Positions 47,605 through 56,266 of a stretch of 64,000 nt of DNA are shown here, piece after piece. Within the stretch, counting starts at the first letter, position 1; each line of letters begins with the position of its first letter. Origin of the DNA: Candidatus Sumerlaeia bacterium (GTDB lineage: Bacteria > Sumerlaeota > Sumerlaeia > SLMS01 > JAHLLQ01). The position numbers and the translations under genes were made by a program. The stretch spans positions 62,001 to 126,000 of the forward strand of contig JAHCAW010000002.1 in the NCBI GenBank assembly GCA_019634695.1, read 5' to 3'. The notes below the pieces were generated by a model. That model was given only the letters and a program-made list of their open reading frames with translations, had not been told where the DNA came from and did not search any database.

Positions 47605-49416
47605 ATGAGCGGCCCCGCTACCGATCTGGAACTGATCATCAAGACCGGCTCGATGGCCGGCACCCGCATCTCCGTCGGCGGCTCGCGCATGAGCGTCGGC
47701 CGCGATGGCACCTGCGACATCAAGCTCGAAGACCCGCGCATCTCGCGCATCCACGGCTACTTCGAAACCGCCAACGGCAAGCTCTACTTCCGCGACAACA
47801 ACTCGACCAACGGCTCGAAGCTCAACGGCGCCGCCATCACCGGCGTCCACGAACTCAAGGCCAGCGACCTTGTCCAGCTCGGCGGCATCGACATCTCCGT
47901 CGAGCAGCAGAGCGATTCCGCCCAGATCGCCATGGCTTCCAACGAGCGCTCCGAGGTCACCTCCTCGCTCAAGCTCAGCGCGGTGACCGGCGACGCGCTC
48001 GCCCAGAAGTTCTCGCAGATCTTCGAATACTACAAGGACCACCAGCCCGAAACGAGCCCGCTCGAGCAGGTCGACCTCGTCAAGACCCAGCGCCTCGTCA
48101 ACAGCCTCAAAACGCTCTACGCCGTCACGACCAAGATGTCGCAGCTCCTGCCTCAGAAGGGCCTGCTGCGCGTCGTCTCCGCAGGCCTCTTCGAAGTCTT
48201 CGCCGGCGCCGAGAACCTCGTCATCCTCCTTCTCAACGAGGAGACCGAGGAATTCGAGGCCGTCCACTCCACCACGCGCGACGGCAACGAATCCTCCAAC
48301 CTGCGCATCAGCCGCACGATCCTCAACCGCGCCATCAACGACCGCGCCACGCTCGTCGCCAACGACGTCTCGCACGACGCCCGCTTCTCCGCCAGCGAGT
48401 CCATCGTCGGCCTCTCCGTCAAGTCCGTCATCTGCGCCCCGCTCGTCATCGGCGACATCGTCATCGGCGCCATGTACCTGGACAACCGGATCAGCAAGGT
48501 CGACTACGACGAGATGGACACCGAGATCGTGACGGCCTTCGCCAACCAGGCCGCCATCGCCCTCGACAACGCGCGCCTGTGCGACACGCTGCAGGAAAGC
48601 TACCACCAGATGTTGCAGTCCCTCCTGGCCACCATCGAGGCCAAGGACAAGTACACCATCGGCCACACCCAGCGCGTGCGCGAGTACGCCATGGGCATCG
48701 CCGAGGAACTCGGCATCCACGACGAGCACCTGCGCCGCGTCGGCGTCGCAGCAGAACTCCACGACATCGGCAAGATCGGCATCGCCGAAGGCCTCATCAA
48801 CAAGTCCGGCTCGCTCACCGACGGCGAATACGAGGACCTGAAGGAACACGTCCTGATGGGCATCAAGATCCTCAAGCCCATCGTCTACCTTCAGGACGTC
48901 CTGCCCTGGATTCGCGGCCACCACGAGAAGTGGGACGGCACCGGCTATCCCGACGGGCTCATCGGCGAGGACTGCCCCCTCGAGGCCCGCGTGCTCGCCG
49001 TCGCCGACGCCTTCGACGCCATGACCTCCCAGCGCGCCTACAACAAGCCGCTCACCTTCGAGCAGGCCATGCAGCGCATCATCGACGCCAAGGGACGCCA
49101 TTTCGATCCCCGCGTCGCCGACGCCTTCTGTCGCTACCTCAAGCGGCGCACCGCCGCCTCCGAGGAGCACAAGCTCTCCGACGACTTCGAGGCCGAGCCG
49201 TACGACAGCTCGTCGGTGGCCACCATCAGCCCCATCGACGCCATGCGCGCTGCGCGCAAGCCCTCCTCCGGAGCGCCCGGCAACGACTCCGCCGTCATCC
49301 CGCCCATGGCATCCCCCGCTACCCCCAGCACCCTCAAGGTCGGCTGGGGCCAGGGCAACCCGCTCGACGAGCCCCAGCAACCCCAGGAACCGCGTCGCTA
49401 CACCCCGGGTTCTTAA
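47605..49416 (+). CDS. FHA-GAF-HD-GYP signalling protein (c-di-GMP phosphodiesterase type)
   Basis: The 603-residue cytosolic protein has three domains. The FHA domain (about residues 10-95; GRDGTCDIKLEDPRISRIHG and NSTNGSKLNG) binds phospho-threonine peptides. The GAF domain (about 175-320) senses a small ligand. The HD-GYP domain (about 330-505) has H386-D387 in ELHDIGKIG and HHEKWDGTGYPDG from H439, the residues needed to degrade c-di-GMP. The C-terminal 100 residues are Pro/Ser-rich. AAGGGA precedes ATG 47605. The nearby kinase domain could supply the phosphorylated partner, and a PilZ protein is encoded at 55580; both links are inference. Confidence 0.92.
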   Translation: MSGPATDLELIIKTGSMAGTRISVGGSRMSVGRDGTCDIKLEDPRISRIHGYFETANGKLYFRDNNSTNGSKLNGAAITGVHELKASDLVQLGGIDISVEQQSDSAQIAMASNERSEVTSSLKLSAVTGDALAQKFSQIFEYYKDHQPETSPLEQVDLVKTQRLVNSLKTLYAVTTKMSQLLPQKGLLRVVSAGLFEVFAGAENLVILLLNEETEEFEAVHSTTRDGNESSNLRISRTILNRAINDRATLVANDVSHDARFSASESIVGLSVKSVICAPLVIGDIVIGAMYLDNRISKVDYDEMDTEIVTAFANQAAIALDNARLCDTLQESYHQMLQSLLATIEAKDKYTIGHTQRVREYAMGIAEELGIHDEHLRRVGVAAELHDIGKIGIAEGLINKSGSLTDGEYEDLKEHVLMGIKILKPIVYLQDVLPWIRGHHEKWDGTGYPDGLIGEDCPLEARVLAVADAFDAMTSQRAYNKPLTFEQAMQRIIDAKGRHFDPRVADAFCRYLKRRTAASEEHKLSDDFEAEPYDSSSVATISPIDAMRAARKPSSGAPGNDSAVIPPMASPATPSTLKVGWGQGNPLDEPQQPQEPRRYTPGS

Positions 49417-49508
49417 GTCGCGTTTCCCCCACGTTGTTCCAGCGCCGTCCAGTCCCTTGTGGCCGGCAGGGCCCCGCGCGAATCGCCGGGAAGCGCCGCA
49501 GCAGGACG

Positions 49509-49530
49509 CATGGGTCCCATACGACCCATG
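49509..49530. terminator. Palindrome between convergent genes, possible bidirectional terminator
   Basis: CATGGGTC (49509-49516), loop CCATAC and GACCCATG (49523-49530) form a perfect eight-pair stem. It lies between the HD-GYP stop and the stop of the minus-strand RdgC-like partner. There is no T run, so it could also be a protein-binding site. Confidence 0.45.
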
Positions 49531-49610
49531 ATTGCTCGACGGCCCGAAGAGAGCCAAGACTTCAGGGGGAAGGCGGCCTCGAACTTCCCAGTGCGCCGCA
49601 CGGCCGGCGG

Positions 49611-50132
49611 CTATGTGCCCGCCTTCGGTCGCCGGCCCGTCCAGCCGCGCACCTCGGCCTGCCACGTCGTCGGGTCCAGGCGGATCGGCAGGAACAACTC
49701 GAACAACTCGTCCACCAGCCGCGCCAAGTGCTGGAGCGCCTGCACACGCAGGTGCAGGTACTCGTTCGCGTCGGCCACCTTGGGCACCGGCAACTTCACC
49801 GACCGCAGGTCGAACGTCTCGGCATCGAGCGTGAAGTGCCACTCGGCATCGACGACCGCGAACGAGAGCTTGGCGCGGCGCAGGCGCTTGCCCTGCCGCA
49901 GCGCCGCGTCCACCTCGGGCGCCGTGCCCGCCTCCTCGCCCGCCAGCGCCACGCGCGTGGCCTCGCCGTGCGGCGCCTCGAACAGCAGCGGCCCGTGCAG
50001 GTCCACCGAAAGTCCCGGCTCGCTCTCGAGCGCCGGCAGGTCCCCGGCGCGCACCCGCGCCGCCAGCCATGTCAGAAAGTCCGGCCCCAGCGAGCCGTAG
50101 CGGTCCAGTGCCTCGAGTGCCGACGTCGCCAT
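49611..50132 (-). CDS. RdgC-associated protein, C-terminal-like piece
   Basis: The 173-residue protein has the segment LGPDFLTWLAARV at residues 15-27, a region of beta-strands, the block WHFTLDAETFDLRSVKLP and a C-terminal helix. It resembles the part that follows the RdgC-like domain in proteins of some Deltaproteobacteria and relatives. It is not a recognised enzyme. ATG 50132 overlaps the stop of the RdgC-like gene (TGATG), so the two are translated together and probably form one complex. Either this is an ancient split or the two pieces are the ancestral form; sequence alone does not say which. Confidence 0.6.
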   Translation of the reverse strand: MATSALEALDRYGSLGPDFLTWLAARVRAGDLPALESEPGLSVDLHGPLLFEAPHGEATRVALAGEEAGTAPEVDAALRQGKRLRRAKLSFAVVDAEWHFTLDAETFDLRSVKLPVPKVADANEYLHLRVQALQHLARLVDELFELFLPIRLDPTTWQAEVRGWTGRRPKAGT

Positions 50133-50758
50133 CAGCCCGTCTCCCCTTTGCCGGCCGCCAGCGCCGTCGCCCGCGCGAAATCTTCTTCCAGTCCCTGCTC
50201 CTCGATGAACGCCAACCCGGCCAGCGCCGGGAACCGCGGCAGCAGCCGCAGGTCGAACGTCCCCATGAACAGGTCCGCGATGCGTTCGCACAGCGCCTTG
50301 CTCGTCGCCGCCACGTACACCTCGCCCGCGTTCATGTCCCACACCAACTCGGTGAACGCCGTCGTCGGCGTCACCTCCTTCAACATCCGCACCGTCAACT
50401 CCTCCTCGAGCGCCAACCGGTGCTGCCGCGTCAGCCGCTCGACGCTCTTCTCGCGCCGGGTCTTCTCGAACAACTCCTCGCGCCGCGCCTTGTAGAGCGT
50501 CTTGTTGAACGACTTGCGGTCACGCCGCACGCCCATGATCGCCAGATGCCCGTCGACCAGATCCTCCCAGTCGAGCTGCTCCTGCAACACATTGCGCGGG
50601 TTCACCCAACCGAACGCCTCGCGCTCGCCGCGATCGGCGTCGACCGGTTTCCATGCGTACCGCCGCACCGCCATCGTGGCCGTGCGCGCCAGCGCCTCGG
50701 GCACGTCGCCCTCGACGACGAACCGCCGGACCGAAAGAGCACCACTGCGAAAGGCCAT
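50132..50758 (-). CDS. RdgC-like protein, N-terminal-type piece
   Basis: The 208-residue protein begins MAFRSGALSVRRFVVEGDVP and has SFGWVNPRNVL-like and TRREKSVERLTRQHRLALEE-like segments, then LFMGTFDLRLLPRFP near the end. The layout matches the RdgC family (PF04381 type), DNA-binding ring proteins that limit RecA activity in the best-studied case. E. coli RdgC is about 300 residues, so this form is short. ATG 50758 follows AGGAG at seven bases. It lies 94 bases after the helicase gene on the same strand. The family assignment is by eye and moderately sure. Confidence 0.62.
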   Translation of the reverse strand: MAFRSGALSVRRFVVEGDVPEALARTATMAVRRYAWKPVDADRGEREAFGWVNPRNVLQEQLDWEDLVDGHLAIMGVRRDRKSFNKTLYKARREELFEKTRREKSVERLTRQHRLALEEELTVRMLKEVTPTTAFTELVWDMNAGEVYVAATSKALCERIADLFMGTFDLRLLPRFPALAGLAFIEEQGLEEDFARATALAAGKGETG

Positions 50759-50852
50759 CACCGACTCCTGTCACGTCTGGCGCCGCGGCGCCGGGGCCGG
50801 TCATGCCACCCACGCCAACCCCTGACGTCAAGCCAAGCCCCGCGCCCGCGCC

Positions 50853-53318
50853 TCACCCCGAATCCGCCAGCCGCGGCGGTTCGCCCAAGTCCACTTCGGA
50901 CGGGTCGAGGCGCAGGCGCAGGCCGCGCTTGAAGCGCGTCTCGATCAGGTCGCCGATGCCCACGCCCAGGGACTTCTCGATGCGGCCGCGGTGGTAGGGG
51001 ATCATCTGCTGCTCGACCTGGGCGTCGGGCCAGATCGCGGCGTGGATGCGCTCGTAGGAAACGACGCGGCCGGCTTGGGCGGCGAGCAGGCGCAGGAGGT
51101 CGTAGGGGATCGGGGGCAGGGGGATCGCTTCGCCGCGGAAGCGCACGACGCCCGGGTCGTCGGCCGGGAAGCATAGCGTGACGCCGGCCAGCGGGGGCGC
51201 GGGCTCCGGGGAGTCGGGCGCGAGGGTCGCCTCGAGCGGCGCCGGCGCGGGCATCGGTGCCGGCGGACGGGATCGGGGCGCCTCGAGCGGTCGGGTCAGC
51301 GTCGCCAGCTCGCCGGCGAGCTGCTCGAAGCCCTCGACAACATCGGCGCCTGCGCCGACCGCCCCGGCCAGCTCCGCCGCTGCGGTCGCCAGCCACGCCG
51401 CCTCCGAGGCCAGCCGCGCCATCTGGCCCGAGGGCAGCCCGTGCGTCAGCTCGAGTTCGGCCAGCGGCTCGCCGGCCAGCCAGTCGTCGAGCACCAACGC
51501 GCGCCGGGCCGCACGGTGGCAGGCGAACGGCAGCCCGCCGGCCTCCTGCAAGCGCACCCGAAGGCGCGCGGCGAGCGGATCGGTCGCCGACAGGCGCTGC
51601 CGCAACCCGGTCGGCCAGTGGTTGCGCCGGCGCTCGGCCCCCTCGACGCCCAGCGGGAAGCGGTCCCACTCCTCGGCCAGCATGACGAGGAAGACGCGCG
51701 CGGTCCGGCAGGCGGCGATCTCCAGCCCCTCGAGCAGCGGCCCCCATTGGGCCAACGTCGCGGGCTCGACCGCCGTGCGCGCCAGCACCTCGCCGAGCCC
51801 GGTCAGCGCGAGTCGCCCACCCGGCTCCGCGCGCCAAAGGCCGGCGCGCTCGCCATCGGCCAGATCATGCGAGAGGCGCTGCTCGAGCGTCGCCGCATCA
51901 AGCCGGCGCGCGCCCAACGTCGCGGTGAGCACCGCGCGCAACTCCTCGGCCGATTCCGCCTCGCGCGCCGTCAGCAACCCCGCCACCGCGCCGACCAGCG
52001 ACGTCGTCCCCAGTGGCGACTGCACCGGCTCCAGCGGCGCCGCCACGAACGCCCGCCAGCAGCGCTCGACGGCCAGCGGCCCCTCGGCGAACACCATCGT
52101 CCGCCCCAGCGCCTCGCCGCGCCGCCCGGCACGCCCACCCTGATTCACGAACCGGGCGCGCGACAGCGGCACCAGCGCCGACTCGAGCCCGCCGCGCCAG
52201 CTCGCCACCATCAGCGGCGTCTGCACCACGGCGGCCGCGCACAGGTTCACCCCCTGCTCCAGCGTCGGCGTGGCCACCAGCACGCCGAGTTCGCCGTCGG
52301 TGAAGGCGCGCTCGACGACGGCGCGCTGGCTGCCCGGAATGTCGGCGGTGTGCAGGCCGACGCCGGCGGTCAGCACCGCCTCGAGGCGCTCGCGCGACAG
52401 GTCATGCTCCAGGCTGCGGAGGGCTTCGAGGGCCACCTCGGCCGGAGGAAACGGCGCGCTCTCGGCCAGCGCGAAGGCCGCCCGCAGCGCCTCGCGCCGC
52501 GTCGCGCAGAACAGGATCGTCGGTCCCAGCCGCCGCGCCAGATCGGCCACCGCCGCCAGCGAGCCCTCCTCGCCCCCCGTCGCCGGCTCGTCCAGCAACG
52601 CCTCCTCGCCGCGCTCGCCCGTGCGCGTCTCGCGCCAGCGAAACCGCCCCGTCGTCAGGTCGAGCACTCCTTCGCGCAACGGCACGGGTCGGCTCTCGGC
52701 GCGCAACAGCCCCACGCCCAGCCACTCGGCCAACTCCTCCGCGTTGCCCAGCACCGCCGACAGCGCCAGCAACTGCGGCCGCCGCGACGCCCGGCGCCAG
52801 CGCGTCAGGAACAGGTCCACCGCGCCGCCGCGCTCGCCGTCGCCCAACAACTGCACCTCGTCGGCCACCAGCAGCCCGAAACGCGCCAGCAACCCCGGCC
52901 GCGTCCCCAGCAGCGCCAGCGCCTTCTCGTACACCGCCACCGTCAGATGCACCGCGCCGGACAGGATTGCGGCGTCGTCGGCGCGCCGGTCGCGCGTCGA
53001 GCAGGCGACCCGAATCCCGAGCGGCCCGTAGCGCGCGGCGAACTCGGCCGCCTTCTCCTCGGCCAACGCCCGCGTCGGCACCAGATACAGCACCAGCCCG
53101 AGGCGATTGAGGCAGGCGAGAGCGGCCAACTCGGCCAGCAGCGTCTTGCCGCTGGCCGTCGGCGCGGCCACCAGCAGGCTCTCGTGCCGGGAGACGAGCC
53201 CGGTCTGCTCGAGCGCCTGCTGCTGGAGTGGCAGCAACGTGGGGCCCACGCAGGCGGCCAAGCGGTCCAGCACCGGGACAGGCAGGCCCAGCGCGGCCAG
53301 ATCGGCGAAGCGTTCCAT
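50853..53318 (-). CDS. Ski2-like DEAD/DEAH helicase fused to an OmpR-type winged helix
   Basis: The 821-residue protein has a Ski2/Hel308-like helicase core: Walker A APTASGKT at residues 52-59, motif Ia PTRALAEEK, motif II DEVQ at 153-156 (Q in place of the usual H), motif III as LSAVLGN, motif V ATPTLEQGVNL and motif VI QGGRAGRRG. The C-terminal 90 residues (about 720-810) form an OmpR/PhoB-type DNA-binding wing-helix (IPYDLLRLLAAQAGRVVSYE, IHAAIWPDA, LIETRFKRGLRLRL). A strong GGAGGT site lies nine bases before ATG 53318. The two RdgC-like pieces follow, so a DNA repair or recombination role is likely. The fusion of helicase and response-regulator-type DNA binding is unusual. Confidence 0.82.
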   Translation of the reverse strand: MERFADLAALGLPVPVLDRLAACVGPTLLPLQQQALEQTGLVSRHESLLVAAPTASGKTLLAELAALACLNRLGLVLYLVPTRALAEEKAAEFAARYGPLGIRVACSTRDRRADDAAILSGAVHLTVAVYEKALALLGTRPGLLARFGLLVADEVQLLGDGERGGAVDLFLTRWRRASRRPQLLALSAVLGNAEELAEWLGVGLLRAESRPVPLREGVLDLTTGRFRWRETRTGERGEEALLDEPATGGEEGSLAAVADLARRLGPTILFCATRREALRAAFALAESAPFPPAEVALEALRSLEHDLSRERLEAVLTAGVGLHTADIPGSQRAVVERAFTDGELGVLVATPTLEQGVNLCAAAVVQTPLMVASWRGGLESALVPLSRARFVNQGGRAGRRGEALGRTMVFAEGPLAVERCWRAFVAAPLEPVQSPLGTTSLVGAVAGLLTAREAESAEELRAVLTATLGARRLDAATLEQRLSHDLADGERAGLWRAEPGGRLALTGLGEVLARTAVEPATLAQWGPLLEGLEIAACRTARVFLVMLAEEWDRFPLGVEGAERRRNHWPTGLRQRLSATDPLAARLRVRLQEAGGLPFACHRAARRALVLDDWLAGEPLAELELTHGLPSGQMARLASEAAWLATAAAELAGAVGAGADVVEGFEQLAGELATLTRPLEAPRSRPPAPMPAPAPLEATLAPDSPEPAPPLAGVTLCFPADDPGVVRFRGEAIPLPPIPYDLLRLLAAQAGRVVSYERIHAAIWPDAQVEQQMIPYHRGRIEKSLGVGIGDLIETRFKRGLRLRLDPSEVDLGEPPRLADSG

Positions 53319-53382
53319 GGGACAGGGACCTCCGTGCAGGGGGGAGCAACGGGGTCAGGCCTGCCGCGGCACGGGCCGCGAT

Positions 53383-54165
53383 TCAAGGGGAAAGTTTCGC
53401 TTTTTCTTCGCCATCATGCCCGGAGCGGACCACCACCCAGCCGGCCGGCCCACTGCACCAGTCCCGCCGGAACCCGATCGCCCGGCAGTGCAGCATCAGC
53501 CGCGGCGCCCGTTGCTCCGGGGCCTCCGGCCGCCCGTAGAGCGGATCGCCCAGGATCGGCGTGCCGGTCCACGCCAGATGGACGCGCAACTGGTGCGTGC
53601 GTCCGGTCAGCGGCCGCAGGGCAACGAGGGCGCGCGGCTCGGCCGCGCCGGCCACGGGGCGGGCCACGACGCGGTAGAGCGTCTGGCTTGGGTAGAGGCG
53701 CACGCGGGCCGGGTCGTCGGGCTGGCCGAGCACCCAGCGGGCCGGCGCGCCGGGCGGGCGCTCGATCCGCAGGCTGGCGCGGGGCCCGGCGAGGCGGAAG
53801 GTCCCCTTCCGCCCGGGGCGCAGCGGCAGATCGAACAAGCCGGCGGCCGGCTCGGGAATACCGACGGTGACTGCGACGTAGCTCTTCCAGACGGTGCCGG
53901 CGGCGAACTGCCGGGCCAGACTGGCGTGGGCGGCGGCCGACCAGGCAACCAGCAGCACGCCGCTCGTGCCGCGGTCGAGCCGGTGAACCGGTCGCGGCCG
54001 CGCCCCGGTCGCCTCCGCCAGCGCCTCGAGCACGTTGGCCTCGGCGCCACGCCCGGGCAGCACCGCCAACCCCGAGGGCTTGTTCAATGCCCACACATCC
54101 CCGTCGGCCCAGACGATCTCCAGCCCTGCGGGCAACGGCCCTGTCGCTGTCGGCCCTTCGGCCAC
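53383..54165 (-). CDS. Pseudouridine synthase, RluA family
   Basis: The 260-residue enzyme converts uridine to pseudouridine in rRNA or tRNA. HRLDRGTSG with catalytic D64, NKPSGLAVLPG at the start and LTGRTHQLRVHL are the RluA/RluD hallmarks. There is no S4 domain, so it is of the short RluA/RluC-without-S4 type. A GTG at 54165 is used: GGAGG lies six bases upstream and the fold begins there. It lies 64 bases upstream of the helicase start on the same strand and may share its transcript. The specific target base is unknown. Confidence 0.87.
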   Translation of the reverse strand: MAEGPTATGPLPAGLEIVWADGDVWALNKPSGLAVLPGRGAEANVLEALAEATGARPRPVHRLDRGTSGVLLVAWSAAAHASLARQFAAGTVWKSYVAVTVGIPEPAAGLFDLPLRPGRKGTFRLAGPRASLRIERPPGAPARWVLGQPDDPARVRLYPSQTLYRVVARPVAGAAEPRALVALRPLTGRTHQLRVHLAWTGTPILGDPLYGRPEAPEQRAPRLMLHCRAIGFRRDWCSGPAGWVVVRSGHDGEEKAKLSP

Positions 54166-54405
54166 CGGCCACCTCCCGGGATTGCGGGGCTGCGCGCCCG
54201 CGCGTCGCCGCCACACCACCGCACGCCCCCCGCCGGCCTCAACGCCAACAGCAGGATTGCCACCCGCGCACCCGGCGGGCAATGTCAGGTCCAAGGCGGA
54301 AGGCGAAAGGCACAAGGAGGCGTCTCGCCCCCGCGAACCTGCCAACCATTCCCTCGCGGATCGTTCCGGGAAGCACCCCCAGCCCACTCGCACCGGAGGC
54401 TTGAA

Positions 54406-55206
54406 ATGCAAATGCGCGTTTCCCGTTCGACGGCCCTGATGTTGGGTGTTCTCGTGGCCAGCATCCTGTTGATCGCGCTGATCGTGTGGGGCGACCGGCG
54501 TGGCGGGTTGCGCTACACGGTGACGTTTGCCGACGCCGCCGGCGTGACGGAGGGCACGCCCGTGCGCCTCGGGCGCGACGAGATCGGTCACGTCGAGTTC
54601 GTGCGCGTGAAGGAGGATGGTTCGGCGGAGATGGGCCTGCGCATCCAGCGCGACTTTGCGGAGGCGATCCACCAGCCGCCGAACACGACGGCGCGGGTGC
54701 GGCGCGCGCGACTGGGCCGCGGCACGACGCATGTCGAGGTGCTCAACCGCGGGGAGGTCGGCGGGGGAGTGCCCGACGGAGCCGTCGTGCAGGGGCTCGA
54801 TGGTTGGTCGGACGAGTTGCGCTGGACGGCCGGCGCGCGTGCGGCCGAAGCGTGGGAGCGCCTTGGTGTTTCGAGTCGCGGTCAGATCGCCGCGCTTGAG
54901 GAGTGGCTGCAGACGCGCGACGCCTCGCAGGTGCGCGACAGCGTCGTGGACTTCCTGTCGGAGTTCGAGGGCGCGGCGGCCGACCGTGCCGAGATCGCCC
55001 GCGAGCGGCTGGCAGGTTTGGTGGATCGCGCGCGGGCTCTGGGCAACGAGCTGCGCCGCTCGCCCGAGGCCCGCACCGCCGCCCGCGATGTCGAGCGCGC
55101 CCTCGAAACCGTCCTCGAGGGCAGCGAGCAGTTGTCGGCCGAGGCGCGCGAACGCCTCGACCGTGTCCTGGACGAACTTCGCCAAGGCACCGCCACCGGC
55201 AGTTGA
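54406..55206 (+). CDS. MCE/MlaD-domain protein
   Basis: The 266-residue protein has one N-terminal membrane helix (residues about 9-28) and an MCE domain (about 35-120): YTVTFADAAGVTEGTPVRLG, IGHVEFVRV, then LGRGTTHVEVLN. The C-terminal 110 residues are helical and Glu/Arg-rich, as in MlaD-type proteins that form a periplasmic channel for lipids. The permease (MlaE) and ATPase (MlaF) genes are not in the window. GGAGG lies six bases before ATG 54406; ATG 54412 is an alternative. It converges on the small zinc-knuckle gene across three short tandem repeats. Confidence 0.8.
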   Translation: MQMRVSRSTALMLGVLVASILLIALIVWGDRRGGLRYTVTFADAAGVTEGTPVRLGRDEIGHVEFVRVKEDGSAEMGLRIQRDFAEAIHQPPNTTARVRRARLGRGTTHVEVLNRGEVGGGVPDGAVVQGLDGWSDELRWTAGARAAEAWERLGVSSRGQIAALEEWLQTRDASQVRDSVVDFLSEFEGAAADRAEIARERLAGLVDRARALGNELRRSPEARTAARDVERALETVLEGSEQLSAEARERLDRVLDELRQGTATGS

Positions 55207-55214
55207 TCCGGCTT

Positions 55215-55249
55215 CAGTCGCAAACACTCAGTCGCAGACACTCAGTCGC
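55215..55249. repeat. Three tandem copies of a 14-base unit
   Basis: CAGTCGC occurs at 55215-55221, 55229-55235 and 55243-55249, with AAACACT or AGACACT between, giving a 14-base period. The last copy covers the stop of the small minus-strand gene. No role is known. Confidence 0.7.
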
Positions 55250-55544
55250 GGAAGATGTCCGGGCGTTCGACCTTCTCGCCCGTCTCCTCGATCTCCGTCT
55301 TGCGTTCCTTGAAGAGGGCATCAAGGCGCGAGAGCTTGTCCTTCTCGGCGCGGCGCGCCTCCTCGACCTTGCGCTCGATCCGGTCGCCCGCCTGCTCGAC
55401 GCGCTTGCGGGCATCCTCGAAGCGGTCGCCCGTGCGCTCGGCCTCCTCGAGGAGCGGCTTGCGCGACTCGAGCACCTTGCCCGTCTTGCGGTTCACCACC
55501 AGGATCGTCCCGCAACCCGGGCATTCCACATTCAGAGTTTCCAC
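55242..55544 (-). CDS. Small zinc-knuckle and coiled-coil protein
   Basis: The 100-residue protein starts with a CPGCG knuckle (C8, C11) followed by a short beta-turn (TILVVNRKTGKV) and a long charged helix rich in Glu, Arg and Lys (about residues 30-95), probably a coiled coil. Only one CxxC is present, so metal would have to be shared between subunits. The GTG at 55544 has GAGGA just upstream. It belongs to no named family that I recognise; similar small proteins are found in many bacteria near envelope or division genes. It is followed by no gene on this strand; its stop overlaps the third tandem repeat. Confidence 0.6.
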   Translation of the reverse strand: METLNVECPGCGTILVVNRKTGKVLESRKPLLEEAERTGDRFEDARKRVEQAGDRIERKVEEARRAEKDKLSRLDALFKERKTEIEETGEKVERPDIFRD

Positions 55545-55579
55545 GGCTTCCTCCCGCCGGCGGGGATGCGCCGCGCGTC

Positions 55580-56035
55580 TCAGACGCACACCGGGCAGGT
55601 GCGACGCTTCAGCGACGGCGGCGTCGTCTGACTCTTGGCGATCAGGCGCGTGACGCCCTCGCGCGTTCCGGGATCGTCGGCATCGAACGACAGCCCGAAC
55701 CCGTAGCAGAACTGGTTCTCGACTTCATGGCAGGGCGCGGTCCAGGCCACCGTGCACAGCAGGTGAAAGCGCGTCTGGCCATCGTGGACGATCAGGCGCG
55801 CGAGCTGGCCCTCGCGCAGGTTGCGCGGCCAATGATTGGCCGGCGCCGGGCAGCAGACCTTCACGCCGCGCTCCGAAACATTGTTCAGGAACACCGCGGT
55901 TGTGAACGGATTGTAGCTCTCGTCGGGCATCAGCACGGACAGCACGACGGGCAACTGGCAGATCAGGCGACTCGACTCGCGGCGTTCGGTGTCGCTTTTT
56001 GTCTCGTTTTTCGGGCGGGTGGGATTGGTGGTCAT
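55580..56035 (-). CDS. PilZ-domain c-di-GMP receptor-like protein
   Basis: The 151-residue cytosolic protein is a single PilZ domain. The RxxxR motif is R19-ESS-R23, and the second motif N52-V-S54-ER-G57 follows at the usual distance. These residues bind c-di-GMP in the family, so the protein probably changes partner binding when c-di-GMP is high. ATG 56035 is preferred over an upstream extension that is low in regular structure. It lies 36 bases upstream of the zinc-knuckle gene on the same strand. The HD-GYP protein encoded at 47605 would lower its ligand. Confidence 0.82.
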   Translation of the reverse strand: MTTNPTRPKNETKSDTERRESSRLICQLPVVLSVLMPDESYNPFTTAVFLNNVSERGVKVCCPAPANHWPRNLREGQLARLIVHDGQTRFHLLCTVAWTAPCHEVENQFCYGFGLSFDADDPGTREGVTRLIAKSQTTPPSLKRRTCPVCV

Positions 56036-56266
56036 CACGGGTATCGATGAGAGGGAATCGGTATCGGACTCCGGAGGACAACGGCACGGCAACTGCGGCC
56101 CGTACGCACGGGGGGATTCCCTATTCAGGCGGGGAGTGTTCCGTATCGGACCGGACTGGCCATCCGTTCTCCCGGCCGCGCGCGTGCTCTCGAGGGGGGC
56201 GCGGTCCGAAGCGGCACCATCCTGCCCCCGGGCGAAGCCTTCGGGCAACGGTAATATCCGCCTGAT

